A DNA stretch of 64,000 bases from Lachnospiraceae bacterium (lineage in GTDB: Bacteria; Bacillota; Clostridia; Lachnospirales; Lachnospiraceae), in NCBI GenBank assembly GCA_910574965.1, contig CAJTDB010000001.1, positions 62,001 through 126,000 of the forward strand. Direction: 5' to 3'. Positions within the stretch are counted from its first letter, which is position 1. The number at the start of each line of letters is the position of its first letter. A model generated the notes under the pieces. That model made no database searches. It saw nothing but the letters and a program-made list of their open reading frames with translations, and was not told the origin of the DNA. Positions 40,743 to 49,280 of the stretch are shown in pieces. Made by a program: the position numbers and the translations under genes.

Positions 40743-42478
40743 GGTGGCTGGATAAAATGAGTGAAAACATCAGGCGGGGACTCCGTAGCTGGCTGAACAT
40801 TCAGCCGGCGGGACCGGTAGCCGTGCAAATCCAGGAGATTATGGACTTTGAGTTGTCTGCAATCCGTAACCGGATCTGGTACCGTGGCGACGGGAACGAA
40901 CTGGAGCAGCTATATCAGCAGAGTCCGGAGATCGTGGACCGGTATAAATTTTGGGCGAGCAGATGCACACAAGGCATGGAGATGCGGAAGATCCATACCG
41001 GACTTCCGGGATTGATGGTTCGGATTCTGTCAGCGATCGTACTGGCAGATATGAATGACTTTGACTTCGCTGCGAACGACCAGCAGTACATCTGGGAGGA
41101 GATCGCAAAGGACAATAAATTTCAGAAAAAGCTGGAGAAGGCGCTGAAGGAAGTGCTCTATATCGGGGATGGGGCTTTCAAGATTACGATTGACACGGAG
41201 GTTAGCAAATATCCGATTATGGAATGGTATCCTGGAGACCGGATCGAATACGTCTGGCGAAGGGACCGGATCAAAGAGGTAATCTTCAAGACACCATATA
41301 TGGCTCACGGACAAAAGTATGTTCTGAATGAGAGGTATGGTTATGGTTATATCATCAATGAACTGTATTCTGGCGAGAGGATGGTGGAAAAGAACACACT
41401 GCCGGAGCTGTCCAGGCTTGCAGATTATAATTTTGACAAATCGGTGATGCTGGCTGTGCCGCTTAAAATTTATGAATCGGGCAAGTATGAAGGCCGTGGC
41501 GGATCAATCTTTGATGGAAAACTGGATAGTTTTGACGCGTTTGATGAGGTCTGGTCTCAGTGGATGGATGCCAGCCGTGCAGGAAGAGCGCGAAGTTATA
41601 TTCCAGAGTGTCTGGTGCCGCGGGATCCGGAGACAGGACAGATCATCCGGCCAAATCCTTTCGATAACCGGTATTTTGCCGCAGACAATGATATGTCAGA
41701 GAAATCGGAGAATAAGATTCAGACAGATCAGCCTGCAATCCCTCATGACAGTTATCTGGCAGCATACTGTACAGCTCTGGATTTATGCCTGCAGGGGATC
41801 ATAAGTCCGAGTACCTTGGGTATTGATGTGAAGAAGCTGGATAACGCAGATGCGCAGCGCGAGAAAGAAAAGGCGACACTATACACTCGAAATGCGATTG
41901 TGGAAGCTCTGCAGGAGACATTGCCGGAGCTGGTTGCTTCGGCAGTCAATGCCTATAACATCTTGCTGCACAGACCGATCGAAGAGGTAAATGTAGACAT
42001 TCCGTTCGGAGAATATGCCAATCCGTCTTTTGAAAGCCAGGTGGAGACCGTGGTAAAGGGGAAACAGGGCGGGATCATGAGCATTGAGGCGTCCATAGAT
42101 GAGCTGTACGGAGACAGCAAAGATGAGCAGTGGAAGCAGGAAGAAATTGCCCGGTTGAAGGCTGAGCAGGGGATTGCAGAGCTGGAAGAGCCAGGAGTTA
42201 ATCTGGAAGCAGGTGATTTCCAGGCAGATACAACAAATGAGAGTACTCTGCTGAATGGGGCGCAGATTGGATCACTAATGAATGTGATCCGTATGGTAAG
42301 AGAAGGGAGCATTACTCGTAATGAAGCGATCTCGATTATAACAACAACGTTAGGGGTATCTCGTGAAAATGCTGAGCTCTTTATAGAGGATAGGGTAAAA
42401 AATGAAGGTAAAGGTAGCAAACAGAATTTACAGAATGAATCAGGACGAGTACCAGGGGCTGCTGCAGATAGCCAGTGA
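40739..42478 (+). CDS. Portal protein
   Basis: 579 residues, SPP1-like portal family: RYKFWASRCTQGMEMRKIH near the start, IGDGAFKITIDTEV, KIYESGKYEGRGGSIFDG, and a helical C-terminus. It forms the dodecameric ring at the capsid vertex through which DNA passes. Position between terL and the MuF gene fits. Confidence 0.92.
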   Translation: MRWLDKMSENIRRGLRSWLNIQPAGPVAVQIQEIMDFELSAIRNRIWYRGDGNELEQLYQQSPEIVDRYKFWASRCTQGMEMRKIHTGLPGLMVRILSAIVLADMNDFDFAANDQQYIWEEIAKDNKFQKKLEKALKEVLYIGDGAFKITIDTEVSKYPIMEWYPGDRIEYVWRRDRIKEVIFKTPYMAHGQKYVLNERYGYGYIINELYSGERMVEKNTLPELSRLADYNFDKSVMLAVPLKIYESGKYEGRGGSIFDGKLDSFDAFDEVWSQWMDASRAGRARSYIPECLVPRDPETGQIIRPNPFDNRYFAADNDMSEKSENKIQTDQPAIPHDSYLAAYCTALDLCLQGIISPSTLGIDVKKLDNADAQREKEKATLYTRNAIVEALQETLPELVASAVNAYNILLHRPIEEVNVDIPFGEYANPSFESQVETVVKGKQGGIMSIEASIDELYGDSKDEQWKQEEIARLKAEQGIAELEEPGVNLEAGDFQADTTNESTLLNGAQIGSLMNVIRMVREGSITRNEAISIITTTLGVSRENAELFIEDRVKNEGKGSKQNLQNESGRVPGAAADSQ

Positions 42479-42626
42479 GCAGGTTCCATTCGGCATCTAT
42501 GCAGTGGAGAAAAAAGGTTACGCGGAGCTTCGCTGTGATCTCTGCAACAGCATAACGCAGATGAAGGAACTGACGCGCCATTTCAAGGCCAACGGATTTA
42601 AGGTTCTGGCGAACAATGGAAGGTGA
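42402..42626 (+). CDS. Small hypothetical protein in the head cluster
   Basis: 74 residues. It overlaps the end of the portal gene by 77 bases in another frame and ends six bases before the MuF start. LRCDLCNSITQMKELTRHFKAN suggests a possible metal-binding turn. Small genes at this place occur in related phages. Not recognised. Confidence 0.55.
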   Translation: MKVKVANRIYRMNQDEYQGLLQIASEQVPFGIYAVEKKGYAELRCDLCNSITQMKELTRHFKANGFKVLANNGR

Positions 42627-42631
42627 GCTCG

Positions 42632-44434
42632 ATGAACGAATACGATCTTGCGGAGGCGTTTCGGAAAATCGAACAGGAACTGATGGAGTCCATGATCCGG
42701 AATATGGCCCGTCATCGTGTTGAGGAGATCGGTGAGGGCTATGAGTGGAGCATGTGGCAGGCGGAGATGTTAAAGTCTTTGGAAAAGTATAAGAGAGCAA
42801 ACCGCCGGAAGTATGGAAAGCCGTTTAAAAGCATTAACAGCCAGATCACAGCTCTGCTCCGGGAAGCAAGGGCAGAAGGATGCATGCATCAGGAGATTGC
42901 TATTCTCCGTGCGATTGAGCGTGGGTGGCGGTACCCTTGGATACCGGAACGGATCCAGCAGATGATGGAGGCAGTCGAGGGTGCAGATCTTGTGCAGAAG
43001 ATTCCAAGGTTAATTGAGATGCTCAAGGAGAGCAGGGGTGGGGGTTTTACAGGTGAGTTTTTTGGATTAAATGACCAGAAACTAGAGGCATTGATTAAGG
43101 CAACCAAACAGGACATGGAGCGGGCAGAGACGGCGATCTTGCGAAAAGCCAATGATGATTATCGGAAAGCGATCTTTAATGCCCAGGTTTATGCGAACAC
43201 CGGAGCCGGAACCTATGAACAGGCAGTGGACATGGCCACAAAGGACATGCTGTATCGAGGGTTAAACTGTGTGGAATATGCCAATGGAGCGCGGCATACC
43301 TTGGCAGATTATGCAGACATGGCAATTCGAACAGCCAGTAAGAGAGCCTATCTGCAGGGCGAAGGGGAGATACGCAAAGAGTGGGGTATTCATACGGTCA
43401 TCATGAACAAGCGCGGAAATCCGTGTCCGAAATGTCTTCCATTCTGCGGAAAGGTTCTGATTGATGATGTATGGTCTGGCGGAAGTGCGGATGAAGGCCC
43501 CTGGCCGCTCATGAGCAGAGCGGTCGAAGCAGGCTTGTACCATCCACGGTGCCGTGACAGTCATACCACCTATTTTCCGGGGATCACTACGGCGGACGGT
43601 TCCTGGACGGAGGAAGAGCTGAGGGAGATTGGTCTGAGCAACAAGCGGGAAGCCCGACAGCAGTATGCAGAGCGGCAGGCAGAGAAATATGGACGGCTTG
43701 CAAGGTATTCTCTGGACCTGGAGAACCAGGAGAGCTATCAAAAGAAAGCGGACAAGTGGGAAAAGGCAAAAAAATCTCTTCTGGATTGGATTGGTATTGG
43801 AAAAATATTAAGAGACAGGAGTAAGGATGCGAGAGTCTTAGCGAAGGACTTCTATCACAATCTGCTTAACGTGAACGATGACGATATGTATCAGTTGCTC
43901 CGACAGTCTTATAAGCGGGTGCAGTTCAAACCTTCCCGGCGGCATAGATCTTATTTTAACAGGAAAGATAAGACTATATATCTGGCGAGGAACGCGAGTC
44001 ATGAGACTATAGCGCACGAGCTGTTTCACGAGATTGACCGAACATATGGGATAACGGAAAGCGGAATGCTGGAAAAGGAAATATTTATGGATTATGCGCG
44101 TCTGCAAAGGATAAACAGTAGAAAATCCCTTGAGGATGTGCTATACTTGAAATATCCGGAGATGTTTGAAAAATCTGCGGAGGAACTGGTCGTAAAACCG
44201 GAATATCGGGGAATATCAGACATTATTCATGGGATGACAGGGGGACAAGTTAATTTGGGATACCATCATGCCGTGGACTATTGGGAAAGACCCGGAAGTC
44301 TGCAGAGGGAAACATGGGCTCAGTATGGGCGGATGTACTATTCTGAAAATAAAGAGGTTTTGGCAGTTTTAAAAGATATTTTTCCGGAGACAACAAAAGA
44401 ATTTGAACGTATTATTAAGGCGGTGACAAAATAA
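42632..44434 (+). CDS. MuF-type minor capsid protein with C-terminal metallopeptidase-like domain
   Basis: About 600 residues from ATG 42632. Residues 1-330 are the head morphogenesis (minor capsid 2/MuF) domain, with NKRGNPCPKCLPFCGKVL and YHPRCRDSHTTYFPG. A linker of about 60 residues follows. The last 200 residues hold ETIAHELFHEIDR (HExxH zinc motif), SDIIHGMTGGQVNLGYHH and ETWAQYGRMYY with a possible third ligand. MuF proteins with toxin tails are injected with phage DNA or released from lysogens. The next small gene is a candidate immunity partner. Confidence 0.85.
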   Translation: MNEYDLAEAFRKIEQELMESMIRNMARHRVEEIGEGYEWSMWQAEMLKSLEKYKRANRRKYGKPFKSINSQITALLREARAEGCMHQEIAILRAIERGWRYPWIPERIQQMMEAVEGADLVQKIPRLIEMLKESRGGGFTGEFFGLNDQKLEALIKATKQDMERAETAILRKANDDYRKAIFNAQVYANTGAGTYEQAVDMATKDMLYRGLNCVEYANGARHTLADYADMAIRTASKRAYLQGEGEIRKEWGIHTVIMNKRGNPCPKCLPFCGKVLIDDVWSGGSADEGPWPLMSRAVEAGLYHPRCRDSHTTYFPGITTADGSWTEEELREIGLSNKREARQQYAERQAEKYGRLARYSLDLENQESYQKKADKWEKAKKSLLDWIGIGKILRDRSKDARVLAKDFYHNLLNVNDDDMYQLLRQSYKRVQFKPSRRHRSYFNRKDKTIYLARNASHETIAHELFHEIDRTYGITESGMLEKEIFMDYARLQRINSRKSLEDVLYLKYPEMFEKSAEELVVKPEYRGISDIIHGMTGGQVNLGYHHAVDYWERPGSLQRETWAQYGRMYYSENKEVLAVLKDIFPETTKEFERIIKAVTK

Positions 44435-44617
44435 GTGTGGTATGGAAAAAATACTGAAGAATTGGAACAGCTAAATAAAGAATATCGTGCTATGTTTGGA
44501 GGCTATCCATGGGGATACATGGAACTGGAATACGGAGATGAAGATTACGAGGAGTACGTACATGATATTAGAGAGGCGCTGAAACAAGGGAAAGAGCTGC
44601 CGGAAGTTGCGAGATAA
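44435..44617 (+). CDS. Small acidic protein, candidate immunity to the MuF tail
   Basis: 60 residues, starting with GTG directly after the MuF stop codon. Very acidic (YGDEDYEEYVHDIREAL). It ends before a terminator, so only it shares the transcript end with the MuF gene. Position, size and charge fit an immunity protein for the metallopeptidase-like domain; no family is recognised. Confidence 0.6.
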   Translation: MWYGKNTEELEQLNKEYRAMFGGYPWGYMELEYGDEDYEEYVHDIREALKQGKELPEVAR

Positions 44618-44630
44618 TGCGATTATTAGA

Positions 44631-44661
44631 ACCACTGGTCAGAACGATCAGTGGTCTTTTT
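44631..44661 (+). terminator. Terminator after the MuF pair
   Basis: ACCACTGGTC (44631-44640) pairs with GATCAGTGGT (44646-44655) with one mismatch, followed by CTTTTTAT. It lies within the late operon, between the MuF pair and the scaffold gene. Confidence 0.7.
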
Positions 44662-44763
44662 ATGCTCCAAACACGATAAGAGCCTAAAAGATGCGTGGCC
44701 AGAGACACTGAAGACAATGGATGAAAAAACAGGGTGACACCCTCAAAATGGAAAGGAGAAGAA

Positions 44764-45414
44764 ATGATGAAAGACAGATTATTCAGGATCAGGACACTTC
44801 TGATGGCCCCGGAGGGCGCAGGAGGCGGAGCTGGGACACCAGGAGCTGCCAGTGCGCCTGCTTCCAGCAGCACCGGATCGCCTGCAGGAACAGGATCGGA
44901 AGCTTCACCGGGTATTGATTATGCGAAGATTCAGCAGATGCTGGACGGGACTCTGGCGGCGAAAGAGGATACGGCATTGAAGGCATATTTCAAACAGCAG
45001 GGACTCAGCCAGCAGGAGGCAGAGCAGGCAATGGCTGCTTTCAAAGCGGAAAAGGCAAAGAATCAGCCGGATGTGAATGCTATGCAAACGCAGCTTTCTC
45101 AGGCTCAGGCGGCGGCGCTTCAAGCGCAGGTTGAGAGTGCTGCAACCATGACAGCAGTCAGTATCGGCATCGACGCAAAGACGATCCCATATGTGCTGAA
45201 GCTGGCTGATCTGAGCGGTGCAGCGGGGCAGGATGGGAAGATCAACGAGGAGGCAGTGAAAAATGCGCTGAATAAGGTACTGGAAGACGTTCCCGCTCTG
45301 AAACCACAGGCAGCAGGAACCGCGGGTTTTGTCCAGGTGGGGGCCGCAGGAGGCGGTTCCGGTCAGCAGACAAACAATTCAGAGGACGCATTAAAAAAGG
45401 CGTTTGGTTTATAA
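44764..45414 (+). CDS. Phage scaffolding protein
   Basis: About 217 residues from ATG 44764 (AAAGGAG upstream). Ala/Gly/Ser/Pro-rich N-terminus, then a long helical region (MAAFKAEKAKNQPDVNAMQ, QAQAAALQAQVESAATMT) and Gly-rich end. Composition and position before the capsid gene are those of the internal scaffold (DUF4355-like) that directs capsid assembly. Confidence 0.8.
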   Translation: MMKDRLFRIRTLLMAPEGAGGGAGTPGAASAPASSSTGSPAGTGSEASPGIDYAKIQQMLDGTLAAKEDTALKAYFKQQGLSQQEAEQAMAAFKAEKAKNQPDVNAMQTQLSQAQAAALQAQVESAATMTAVSIGIDAKTIPYVLKLADLSGAAGQDGKINEEAVKNALNKVLEDVPALKPQAAGTAGFVQVGAAGGGSGQQTNNSEDALKKAFGL

Positions 45415-45432
45415 AGAAAGGAGGCCATGACA

Positions 45433-46320
45433 ATGGCAGTATATGATTATGCAACTACGTTTACAGATCTTCTGCAGAAGAAATATGCCAAAGAGCTATG
45501 TTCAGACGCGTTGACGCACAGCAACCAGCAAGTGAAGTTTATCAATGCACAGACAATCAAGCTTCCGCGTATGACGGTATCCGGTTACAAAGACCATACC
45601 AGAACGCCTGGCTTTAACATGGGAACGTTGAGCAACGACTGGGAGGCAAAGAAGCTGGAACATGACCGTGATGTGGAATTCTGGGTGGATCCCATGGACA
45701 TGGATGAGACGAATCTCACGCTGTCTGTGGCCAATATTCAGAATACGTTTGAGACAGAGCAGGCGATTCCGGAAAAGGATTCTTACCGGTATTCCAAACT
45801 GCATGCAGAGTTGACAGCGTACTCCGGTAGGATTGATTCCACGGTGATCGATGCGGCAGTCTTTTTGGATACGTTCGACAGCGAGATGGCGATCATGGAC
45901 GAGGCGGGAGTGCCGGAGGAAGGAAGATTGCTTTATGTGACACCTACGATGAGAAAGATCCTCAAGGAGGCGGAAGGTATCCAGCGGATCATGACTGTGA
46001 ACACCCCGTCTACGATCAATCGTAAGGTACATAGTCTGGATGACGTAACGATCAAGATGGTTCCTGCGGCAAGAATGAAGACAAAGTATGACTTTACAGA
46101 TGGTTGTGTGGCTGCTGCGGATGCGAAGCAGATCAACTGGATCCTGATCCACCCTTCCTGCGTGGTATGCCGCGACAAGTACAGCTATATCAAGCTGTTT
46201 ACGCCGGGGACAGACAGCCGGACAGCAGATGGGTATCTGTACCAGAACCGTTGTTATGGGGATCTGTTCCTTCTGGAGAAGAAAGTTGAGGGTTGTTCCA
46301 TGAATGTGAAAGGAGACTGA
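45433..46320 (+). CDS. Major capsid protein
   Basis: 295 residues from ATG 45433, with AAAGGAGG at proper spacing (ATG 45427 is too close). HK97-fold-type capsid: VKFINAQTIKLPRMTVSGY near the start, RDVEFWVDPMDMDETN, DEAGVPEEGRLLYVTPTMRK and a C-terminal RDKYSYIKLFTPG. No proteolytic delta domain is obvious. It follows the scaffold gene. Confidence 0.88.
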   Translation: MAVYDYATTFTDLLQKKYAKELCSDALTHSNQQVKFINAQTIKLPRMTVSGYKDHTRTPGFNMGTLSNDWEAKKLEHDRDVEFWVDPMDMDETNLTLSVANIQNTFETEQAIPEKDSYRYSKLHAELTAYSGRIDSTVIDAAVFLDTFDSEMAIMDEAGVPEEGRLLYVTPTMRKILKEAEGIQRIMTVNTPSTINRKVHSLDDVTIKMVPAARMKTKYDFTDGCVAAADAKQINWILIHPSCVVCRDKYSYIKLFTPGTDSRTADGYLYQNRCYGDLFLLEKKVEGCSMNVKGD

Positions 46321-46321
46321 C

Positions 46322-46645
46322 ATGAAAGCGGTAAAGGGAAATAAGCAGTATACCATTGAGGAGAGCCAGAAAAAAGCTTATGTAGATGCAGGATTTGATA
46401 TCTACGAAGAGACTGGTGAGCAAATCGCCTGGGGCCGTGGGCGCGCCGTGCCCTATGATGACCACATGAAAGCAGTTCATGAGATTGAGAAGCTGCAGAA
46501 GCTGTCGGCAGAATGTTATGCTGAGAATGAGACATTGAAAAAGGAGGCCGAAGATCTGAGGGCAGAAAATGCAGCTCTGAAGGCAGGCAAGGTCTCAGAT
46601 CTGAGGTCAGACAAGAAGCCGGCAGAAAAGAAAGAGAGTATATGA
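46322..46645 (+). CDS. Hypothetical protein after the capsid gene
   Basis: 107 residues. N-terminal part (YTIEESQKKAYVDAGFDIYE) resembles small proteins that follow capsid genes in SPP1-like phages; the C-terminal half is a coiled coil (ECYAENETLKKEAEDLRAEN). Possibly a head decoration or connector protein. Confidence 0.6.
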   Translation: MKAVKGNKQYTIEESQKKAYVDAGFDIYEETGEQIAWGRGRAVPYDDHMKAVHEIEKLQKLSAECYAENETLKKEAEDLRAENAALKAGKVSDLRSDKKPAEKKESI

Positions 46646-46646
46646 T

Positions 46647-47033
46647 ATGGACTGGGTACCATATGCAGATGCGGCATATTATCTTCAGGAGTATGGAGGT
46701 GGTCTGATCCCGGAGGAAGAGCTGGAGAAGAGGCTGCGGATAGCATCGCATCATGTTGATTCCCTGACTTACAATCGGATCGTAAGTCAGGGTTTTTCTA
46801 TGCTGTCAAAGTTTCAGCAGGAGACGATCCGAGAGGTGGTCTGTCAGCAGGCGGATTTTGAGTATGAAAATGCAGATGAGATCAGCACGATCCTGCAGAG
46901 TTACAGTATCAACGGAGTGTCTGCCCAGTTTGGAAGTTCCTGGAATGTATTTATGGAGAAAGGTGTAGCTATGAAGCGGGATACTTATACGATATTGGTT
47001 CAGACGGGTCTGTGCTGTCGTTTGGCGAGGTGA
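46647..47033 (+). CDS. Head-tail connector (gp6-like)
   Basis: 128 residues. YADAAYYLQEYGGGLIPEEE, then RIASHHVDSLTYNRI and a helical ETIREVVCQQADFEYE segment match the small helical connector family (gp6/Gp15-type adaptor) that binds below the portal. Order of genes supports it. Confidence 0.75.
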   Translation: MDWVPYADAAYYLQEYGGGLIPEEELEKRLRIASHHVDSLTYNRIVSQGFSMLSKFQQETIREVVCQQADFEYENADEISTILQSYSINGVSAQFGSSWNVFMEKGVAMKRDTYTILVQTGLCCRLAR

Positions 47034-47037
47034 GGGT

Positions 47038-47376
47038 ATGAAATATCCGTGTCTGGTACCTAGGCGTCTCTGCAAAACACCGGTCCATGTGCATCTGGAA
47101 TCGGAGGAGCTGAGCAATATGGGGGTACCGCTGCATGTGGTGGACCTGGATCTGCTCTGTAATTTTCAGGACAGGGCAAGGACGATCCTGACTGCGGAGA
47201 AGAAACTGGTACAGTTGACCGGCACCGCATTGTTCCCTGGAGATATTGCCCCGGAAATGCCGACGCTGAGCGGCGGGACCATAACGGTATATGGAGAAGA
47301 GCGCCGGATCGAGCAGGGAAGCAAGAATCGGAATCCGGATGGAACTGTCAATTACAGCAGCCTGGAGGTGGTATGA
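47038..47376 (+). CDS. Head closure / minor capsid protein
   Basis: 112 residues, beta-rich, ending with YGEERRIEQGSKNRNPDGTV, which fits the stopper/head closure position. No catalytic motif. Assigned mainly by order. Confidence 0.6.
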   Translation: MKYPCLVPRRLCKTPVHVHLESEELSNMGVPLHVVDLDLLCNFQDRARTILTAEKKLVQLTGTALFPGDIAPEMPTLSGGTITVYGEERRIEQGSKNRNPDGTVNYSSLEVV

Positions 47377-47757
47377 GTGCAGGTGAGATCAAGGATCCGG
47401 CTGAACCTTCCCAGGATCAGGGAGCTGACCGATGCAGCAGTCGTGGCATTGGAGAAGACAGCGGAAGCGGTTCACACAGAAATTGTACAGGCTCAGGTAA
47501 TGCCTTTTGAAACAGGAAACATGCAGAATGAGAGTACTTTTCTGGATCGCAGCCAGTCGGATAAAGGACTTGTGAAGCTGGTCACGTCTACACCGTATGT
47601 TAGACGACTATATTATCATCCGGAATACCATTTTCAGACTACCGAGAATCCAAGTGCAAAAGGAAAGTGGCTGGAGGATTGGGAGCCTGGAGGAAGTAAA
47701 GAAGATTTTGCAGCAGAAGCCTTTAAAGAATTATACCGAAGGGAGGCAGATGTCTGA
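47377..47757 (+). CDS. HK97 gp10-like minor capsid / tail completion protein
   Basis: 126 residues from GTG 47377. FETGNMQNESTF then LVTSTPYVRRLYYHPEYHF is the signature of the minor capsid 2 / gp10 tail-completion family. Overlaps the next start by one base. Confidence 0.75.
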   Translation: MQVRSRIRLNLPRIRELTDAAVVALEKTAEAVHTEIVQAQVMPFETGNMQNESTFLDRSQSDKGLVKLVTSTPYVRRLYYHPEYHFQTTENPSAKGKWLEDWEPGGSKEDFAAEAFKELYRREADV

Positions 47758-48173
47758 TGCTTACACTGAAGGACGTCCGGCAGTATGTCTCAGAGCTTGG
47801 GATCGCGGAAGATGCATATGTCTATATTGGGAAGCTGGACAATAAAAAATCGAAGTCGATCGGGATCTATAACCGGAAGGCAGACGGACCCGCTCAGGTT
47901 GCTCTGGGCGGGCTTTCCTGTACCAGCTATGGGGTGAAAAGGATCTCTCTTCTGGTGCACTGGAACAGGGATGTGTCAGAGTCCGAAGAAGCGGCACAGA
48001 AACTGTATCGGAGGATGCTCCGAGAAGCGGATCTGACAGTGGGAGATACAAAGATCCGTTTCCTGGTCCTGCAGGTGCCGGATCCTATAGATGTGGGTAC
48101 GGATGATACAGGTATCTATGAGTATGTGATCTGGGTGGATTTTGTTTATCAGAGAGAGGAGGACGAAATATGA
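47757..48173 (+). CDS. Tail terminator / minor capsid protein 3-like
   Basis: 138 residues. Alternating strands and a C-terminal IYEYVIWVDFVYQRE are typical of Minor_capsid_3/tail terminator proteins that cap the tail tube. GGGAGG precedes ATG 47757; it overlaps the next gene by four bases. Confidence 0.7.
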   Translation: MLTLKDVRQYVSELGIAEDAYVYIGKLDNKKSKSIGIYNRKADGPAQVALGGLSCTSYGVKRISLLVHWNRDVSESEEAAQKLYRRMLREADLTVGDTKIRFLVLQVPDPIDVGTDDTGIYEYVIWVDFVYQREEDEI

Positions 48174-48631
48174 AAGGAAAAGTATTTCCGGTACACAACA
48201 ATAAATTTAAGTTCGGGATTAACGGACCAGACAGTACAGACGAGCAGATGGTAATGCCGTCGGATCTGGAAAATTTTGCTCCGTCTATTGATGGGACGAC
48301 AGAAGAGTGGTATGCCATGGACGCCGAGGGATGGGCCAAATCTTCGATGACCGGAAAAAAACTGAGCTTTGCCTTTAAAGGCAAACGTTCTGTAGGAGAT
48401 CCTGGAAATGATTATATCGCAGGGCTTGCCTGGAAGTTTGGGCAGAATGTTATGACAAAGTTCGAATGGACCATGGTGTCGGGGGCAAAGCTTTCGTGCG
48501 ATGTGGTGGTCAACGTAACGACACCAGGCGGCGGCGATACGACGAATATTGACGGCCTGGAATTTGAAGTGACCTGTTATGGAAAGCCGGATTTTACTCC
48601 GGCTCCGGAAAATGTGAATGAGGGGGCATAG
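48170..48631 (+). CDS. Major tail tube protein
   Basis: 153 residues; FKFGINGPDSTDEQMVMPS, WYAMDAEGWAKSSMTGKKL and FEVTCYGKPDFTPAP match the phage tail tube family of SPP1-type siphoviruses. It polymerises into the tail tube around the tape measure protein. Confidence 0.82.
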   Translation: MKGKVFPVHNNKFKFGINGPDSTDEQMVMPSDLENFAPSIDGTTEEWYAMDAEGWAKSSMTGKKLSFAFKGKRSVGDPGNDYIAGLAWKFGQNVMTKFEWTMVSGAKLSCDVVVNVTTPGGGDTTNIDGLEFEVTCYGKPDFTPAPENVNEGA

Positions 48632-48634
48632 AAG

Positions 48635-48931
48635 ATGGCAAAGACAGTTGATATTACAGAGAAACTCGATTTCGATGATAATCCGTGTCTGATCATCAAA
48701 GGGAGACAGATCGAGGTGAACTCGGATGCGCCGACCATTTTGAGGGTGATGGGGTTGATGTCCAAAGAGGAACCTGGAGTAAAAGAGATCAAAGAGGCTT
48801 ATGATCTGATGTTCCCGGAAAACTCAAAACAGACGATCGAGAAGCTGAAACTTAAATTTAGAGATTTTGTTACGGTGGTGCAGTCTGCAATCAGCCTGAT
48901 TACGGGGGATGATACGCCGGGAGAGCAGTGA
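48635..48931 (+). CDS. Tail assembly chaperone (gpG-like)
   Basis: 98 residues, acidic, helical; sits between tail tube and tape measure genes. Its 3' end overlaps the next frame by 23 bases in a way typical of chaperone pairs made by ribosomal frameshifting. Slippery ACGGGGGAT lies at 48902-48910. Confidence 0.75.
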   Translation: MAKTVDITEKLDFDDNPCLIIKGRQIEVNSDAPTILRVMGLMSKEEPGVKEIKEAYDLMFPENSKQTIEKLKLKFRDFVTVVQSAISLITGDDTPGEQ

Positions 48932-49268
48932 CCCGTACTATGACATGCTGGAAGACTGGGATCTTCTGGTCTCCAGCTTTTTGTCGCAGTACGGGATGCG
49001 GATACAGACAAAGGAATTTGAGAAAGTGTCCTGGGATGAGTTTCGTACACTGCTTTCAGGAATTGCTCCGGATACGGTTCTGGGACGTGTGGTGTCTATT
49101 CGGGCAGAATCAGATCCGGAGGTGATCAAACACTTCACATCAGATCAGATGCGGATTCATCGGGCATGGAAAGATCGGGAAGCAGGCAGAGCCCAGAAGA
49201 TGACAGATGAAGATTTTTGCAAAGGGATGAATGACCTGGAACGGATGTTTGCAGCTATGTGCGGATAG
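48909..49268 (+). CDS. Bacteriophage Gp15-like protein (second tail chaperone frame)
   Basis: 119 residues if started at ATG 48909; otherwise expressed as a frameshift extension of the previous product. DPYYDMLEDWDLLVSSFLSQ, KVSWDEFRTLLSGI and HRAWKDREAGRA match Gp15-type tail chaperones. No good ribosome site precedes ATG 48909, which favours frameshifting. Confidence 0.78.
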   Translation: MIRRESSDPYYDMLEDWDLLVSSFLSQYGMRIQTKEFEKVSWDEFRTLLSGIAPDTVLGRVVSIRAESDPEVIKHFTSDQMRIHRAWKDREAGRAQKMTDEDFCKGMNDLERMFAAMCG

Positions 49269-49280
49269 GAGGGGACAGTT

